The notes under the pieces: generated by a model | Told to the model about the DNA's origin: nothing | Databases searched by the model: none | Seen by the model: the letters and a program-made list of their open reading frames with translations, nothing else | Program-made: the position numbers and the translations under genes | DNA from: an uncultured Clostridia bacterium | GTDB taxonomy: Bacteria; Bacillota; Clostridia; Oscillospirales; Oscillospiraceae | NCBI GenBank assembly: GCA_946187475.1 | Contig: CAMHRJ010000152.1 | Span: forward strand, 1-5,864 | Reading direction: 5' to 3' | Length of the DNA: 5,864 nucleotides | Part shown: in pieces, positions 5,042-5,864 of the stretch | How the letters are laid out: every line of letters begins with the position of its first letter | Position numbering within the stretch: position 1 is the first letter of the stretch

Positions 5042-5143
5042 AGGCAATAGTTGAATAGTCAATAGGCAATAGTGGATGGGAGATGCATATAAAGCTGACC
5101 TTTCGGCGTTCTCCTATTGCCTATTGCCTGTTGCCTATTGCCT
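5042..5143. repeat. Heptamer repeats in inverted orientation (CAATAGG / CCTATTG)
   Basis: The right arm (5113-5143) is four heptamers CCTATTG, CCTATTG, CCTGTTG, CCTATTG plus CCT. The left arm (5042-5072) holds degenerate copies of the reverse complement. 5060-5072 pairs perfectly with 5114-5126 (13 bp) and 5042-5050 with 5135-5143 (9 bp), leaving a loop of about 41 bases. It lies between the ABC ATPase terminator and the start of the galactanase unit. It resembles the short tandemly repeated heptamers known from intergenic DNA of some bacteria. A regulatory role is not shown. Confidence 0.8.
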
Positions 5144-5171
5144 CGACTTAGTCTCCCGTTCGTACCCAAAA

Positions 5172-5193
5172 CCGGGGCCCTTTCGGGCCCCGG
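5172..5193 (-). terminator. Rho-independent terminator of the sugar ABC ATPase gene
   Basis: A perfect 9-bp GC stem (CCGGGGCCC with GGGCCCCGG) closes a four-base loop, 15 bases past the ATPase stop codon. On the minus strand it is followed at once by TTTT. The stem is very stable, so the galactanase unit downstream probably needs its own promoter or limited read-through. I see no convincing promoter in 4997-5170. Confidence 0.85.
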
Positions 5194-5208
5194 AGCGCTC
5201 GGTTCCAA

Positions 5209-5864
5209 TCAATCGCAGAGCAGATTCTTCTCGGTCTCGGGATCAAAGAAGTGCATGACCTTGCCTTCAAAGGTGACGTTCAGAGATGCCCCGGAGGCCA
5301 TGTTCCCGCGCTGCACGTTGGTCAGACTGATGGTGGGGACACGGACGATGAGACGGGTCTCGTCCTCCGTGAAGACGTGCAGATGGAGCTCGGAGCCCAT
5401 CATTTCGTTGACCTCCAGACGGGTGGCAATGCCTTCTCCGTCCTTTGCAAGGGTGATATGTTCGGGACGGACGCCCAGCAGGATCTCCCTGGACTCCACG
5501 CCGCGCTTGGCCAATTCCTGACCCTTCTCGCCGGTGACTTCGATCCTGGCGCCGAAGGGCGTCACGTAATACCTGCCGTTCTCTCTGATCAGATTCGTCT
5601 TGATGATGTTCATCTTCGGCGCGCCGATGAACTCGGCCACGAAGAGGTTGGCGGGCATATCGAAGCACTCGGCGGGCGTGCCGACCTGCATGATGTAGCC
5701 GTCCTTCATGATGACGATGCGGTCCGCCAGGGTCATGGCCTCGGTCTGGTCATGGGTGACGTAGATGAAGGTGGTGTCCAGCTTCTGGCGGAGCAGGATG
5801 ATCTCGGCACGCATCTGGTTGCGGAGCTTGGCGTCCAGGTTGGACAGCGGCTCGTCCATGAGGA
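5209..5864 (-). CDS. ugpC: Carbohydrate ABC transporter ATP-binding protein, MsmX/UgpC type (partial, N-terminus off the window)
   Basis: The window holds the last 217 whole codons plus the TGA. The frame enters at the Walker B/D-loop (LMDEPLSNLDAKLR), followed by the H-loop (YVTHDQTEAMTLADRI). Next comes the family-typical DGYIMQVGTPAECFDMPANL with VAEFIGAPKMNII. The C-terminal TOBE-type regulatory domain follows (ILLGVRPEHI, then two beta-rich repeats) to the end FFDPETEKNLLCD. The Walker A and signature motifs lie beyond base 5864. The ATG at 5859 is the Met of the Walker B motif, not a start. This family energises import of oligosaccharides and glycerol-3-phosphate, and in Firmicutes one such ATPase often serves several sugar importers. 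It lies upstream of the galactanase unit in the same orientation but behind a strong terminator. The symbol is for the family; the true substrate is unknown. Confidence 0.93.
   Translation of the reverse strand, partial: LMDEPLSNLDAKLRNQMRAEIILLRQKLDTTFIYVTHDQTEAMTLADRIVIMKDGYIMQVGTPAECFDMPANLFVAEFIGAPKMNIIKTNLIRENGRYYVTPFGARIEVTGEKGQELAKRGVESREILLGVRPEHITLAKDGEGIATRLEVNEMMGSELHLHVFTEDETRLIVRVPTISLTNVQRGNMASGASLNVTFEGKVMHFFDPETEKNLLCD

Noticed and set aside
3410..5050. A 546-codon plus-strand open frame
   Set aside because: It lies opposite the 615-residue minus-strand gene, has no convincing start signal, and reads as the repetitive Gly/Val/Ala-rich sequence typical of the antisense of a GC-rich gene.
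4997..5062. An upstream ATG adding 22 residues to the 615-residue protein
   Set aside because: The extension is partly encoded by the heptamer repeat, has no ribosome binding site, and the ATG at 4996 has GGAG at ideal distance.

Overview
The window looks like chromosomal DNA from an anaerobic Gram-positive Firmicute, probably a gut Clostridia of the Oscillospiraceae/Lachnospiraceae kind. This is inferred from strong AGGAGG-type ribosome binding sites, tightly packed carbohydrate genes, an MsmX/UgpC-type sugar ABC ATPase, a GH53 galactanase and intergenic repeat families. All genes supported with confidence lie on the minus strand, so the biological reading direction is right to left.

Right part (5864 to 2964/1824): the 3' two thirds of a carbohydrate ABC transporter ATPase ends at 5209 and is followed by a strong GC-rich terminator. 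A spacer of about 210 bases then carries a heptamer repeat (CCTATTG/CAATAGG) in inverted orientation. Next comes a compact three-gene unit: a 615-residue cytoplasmic protein resembling glycoside hydrolase/deacetylase barrels, a 70-residue zinc-ribbon protein that overlaps it by 28 bases, and a GH53 arabinogalactan endo-beta-1,4-galactanase starting 3 bases after the zinc-ribbon stop codon. None of the three has a signal peptide. With the sugar ATPase nearby, this suggests breakdown of imported galactan-type oligosaccharides inside the cell. The unit ends at a 17-bp hairpin at 1738-1772.

Middle (1740 to 1041): an AT-richer segment with a small XRE-type regulator that has two C-terminal membrane helices. 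It has its own candidate promoter and inverted repeats upstream.

Left part (1040 to 1): mostly non-coding or decayed. It holds a possible 32-codon hydrophobic peptide, a chain of seven back-to-back palindromes behind a near-consensus promoter (the most unusual object here), two 44-bp direct repeats flanking the 3' remnant of a membrane-protein gene, and the 5' end of a lipoprotein gene that runs off the window. Its signal peptide is built from three copies of a 15-nt repeat.
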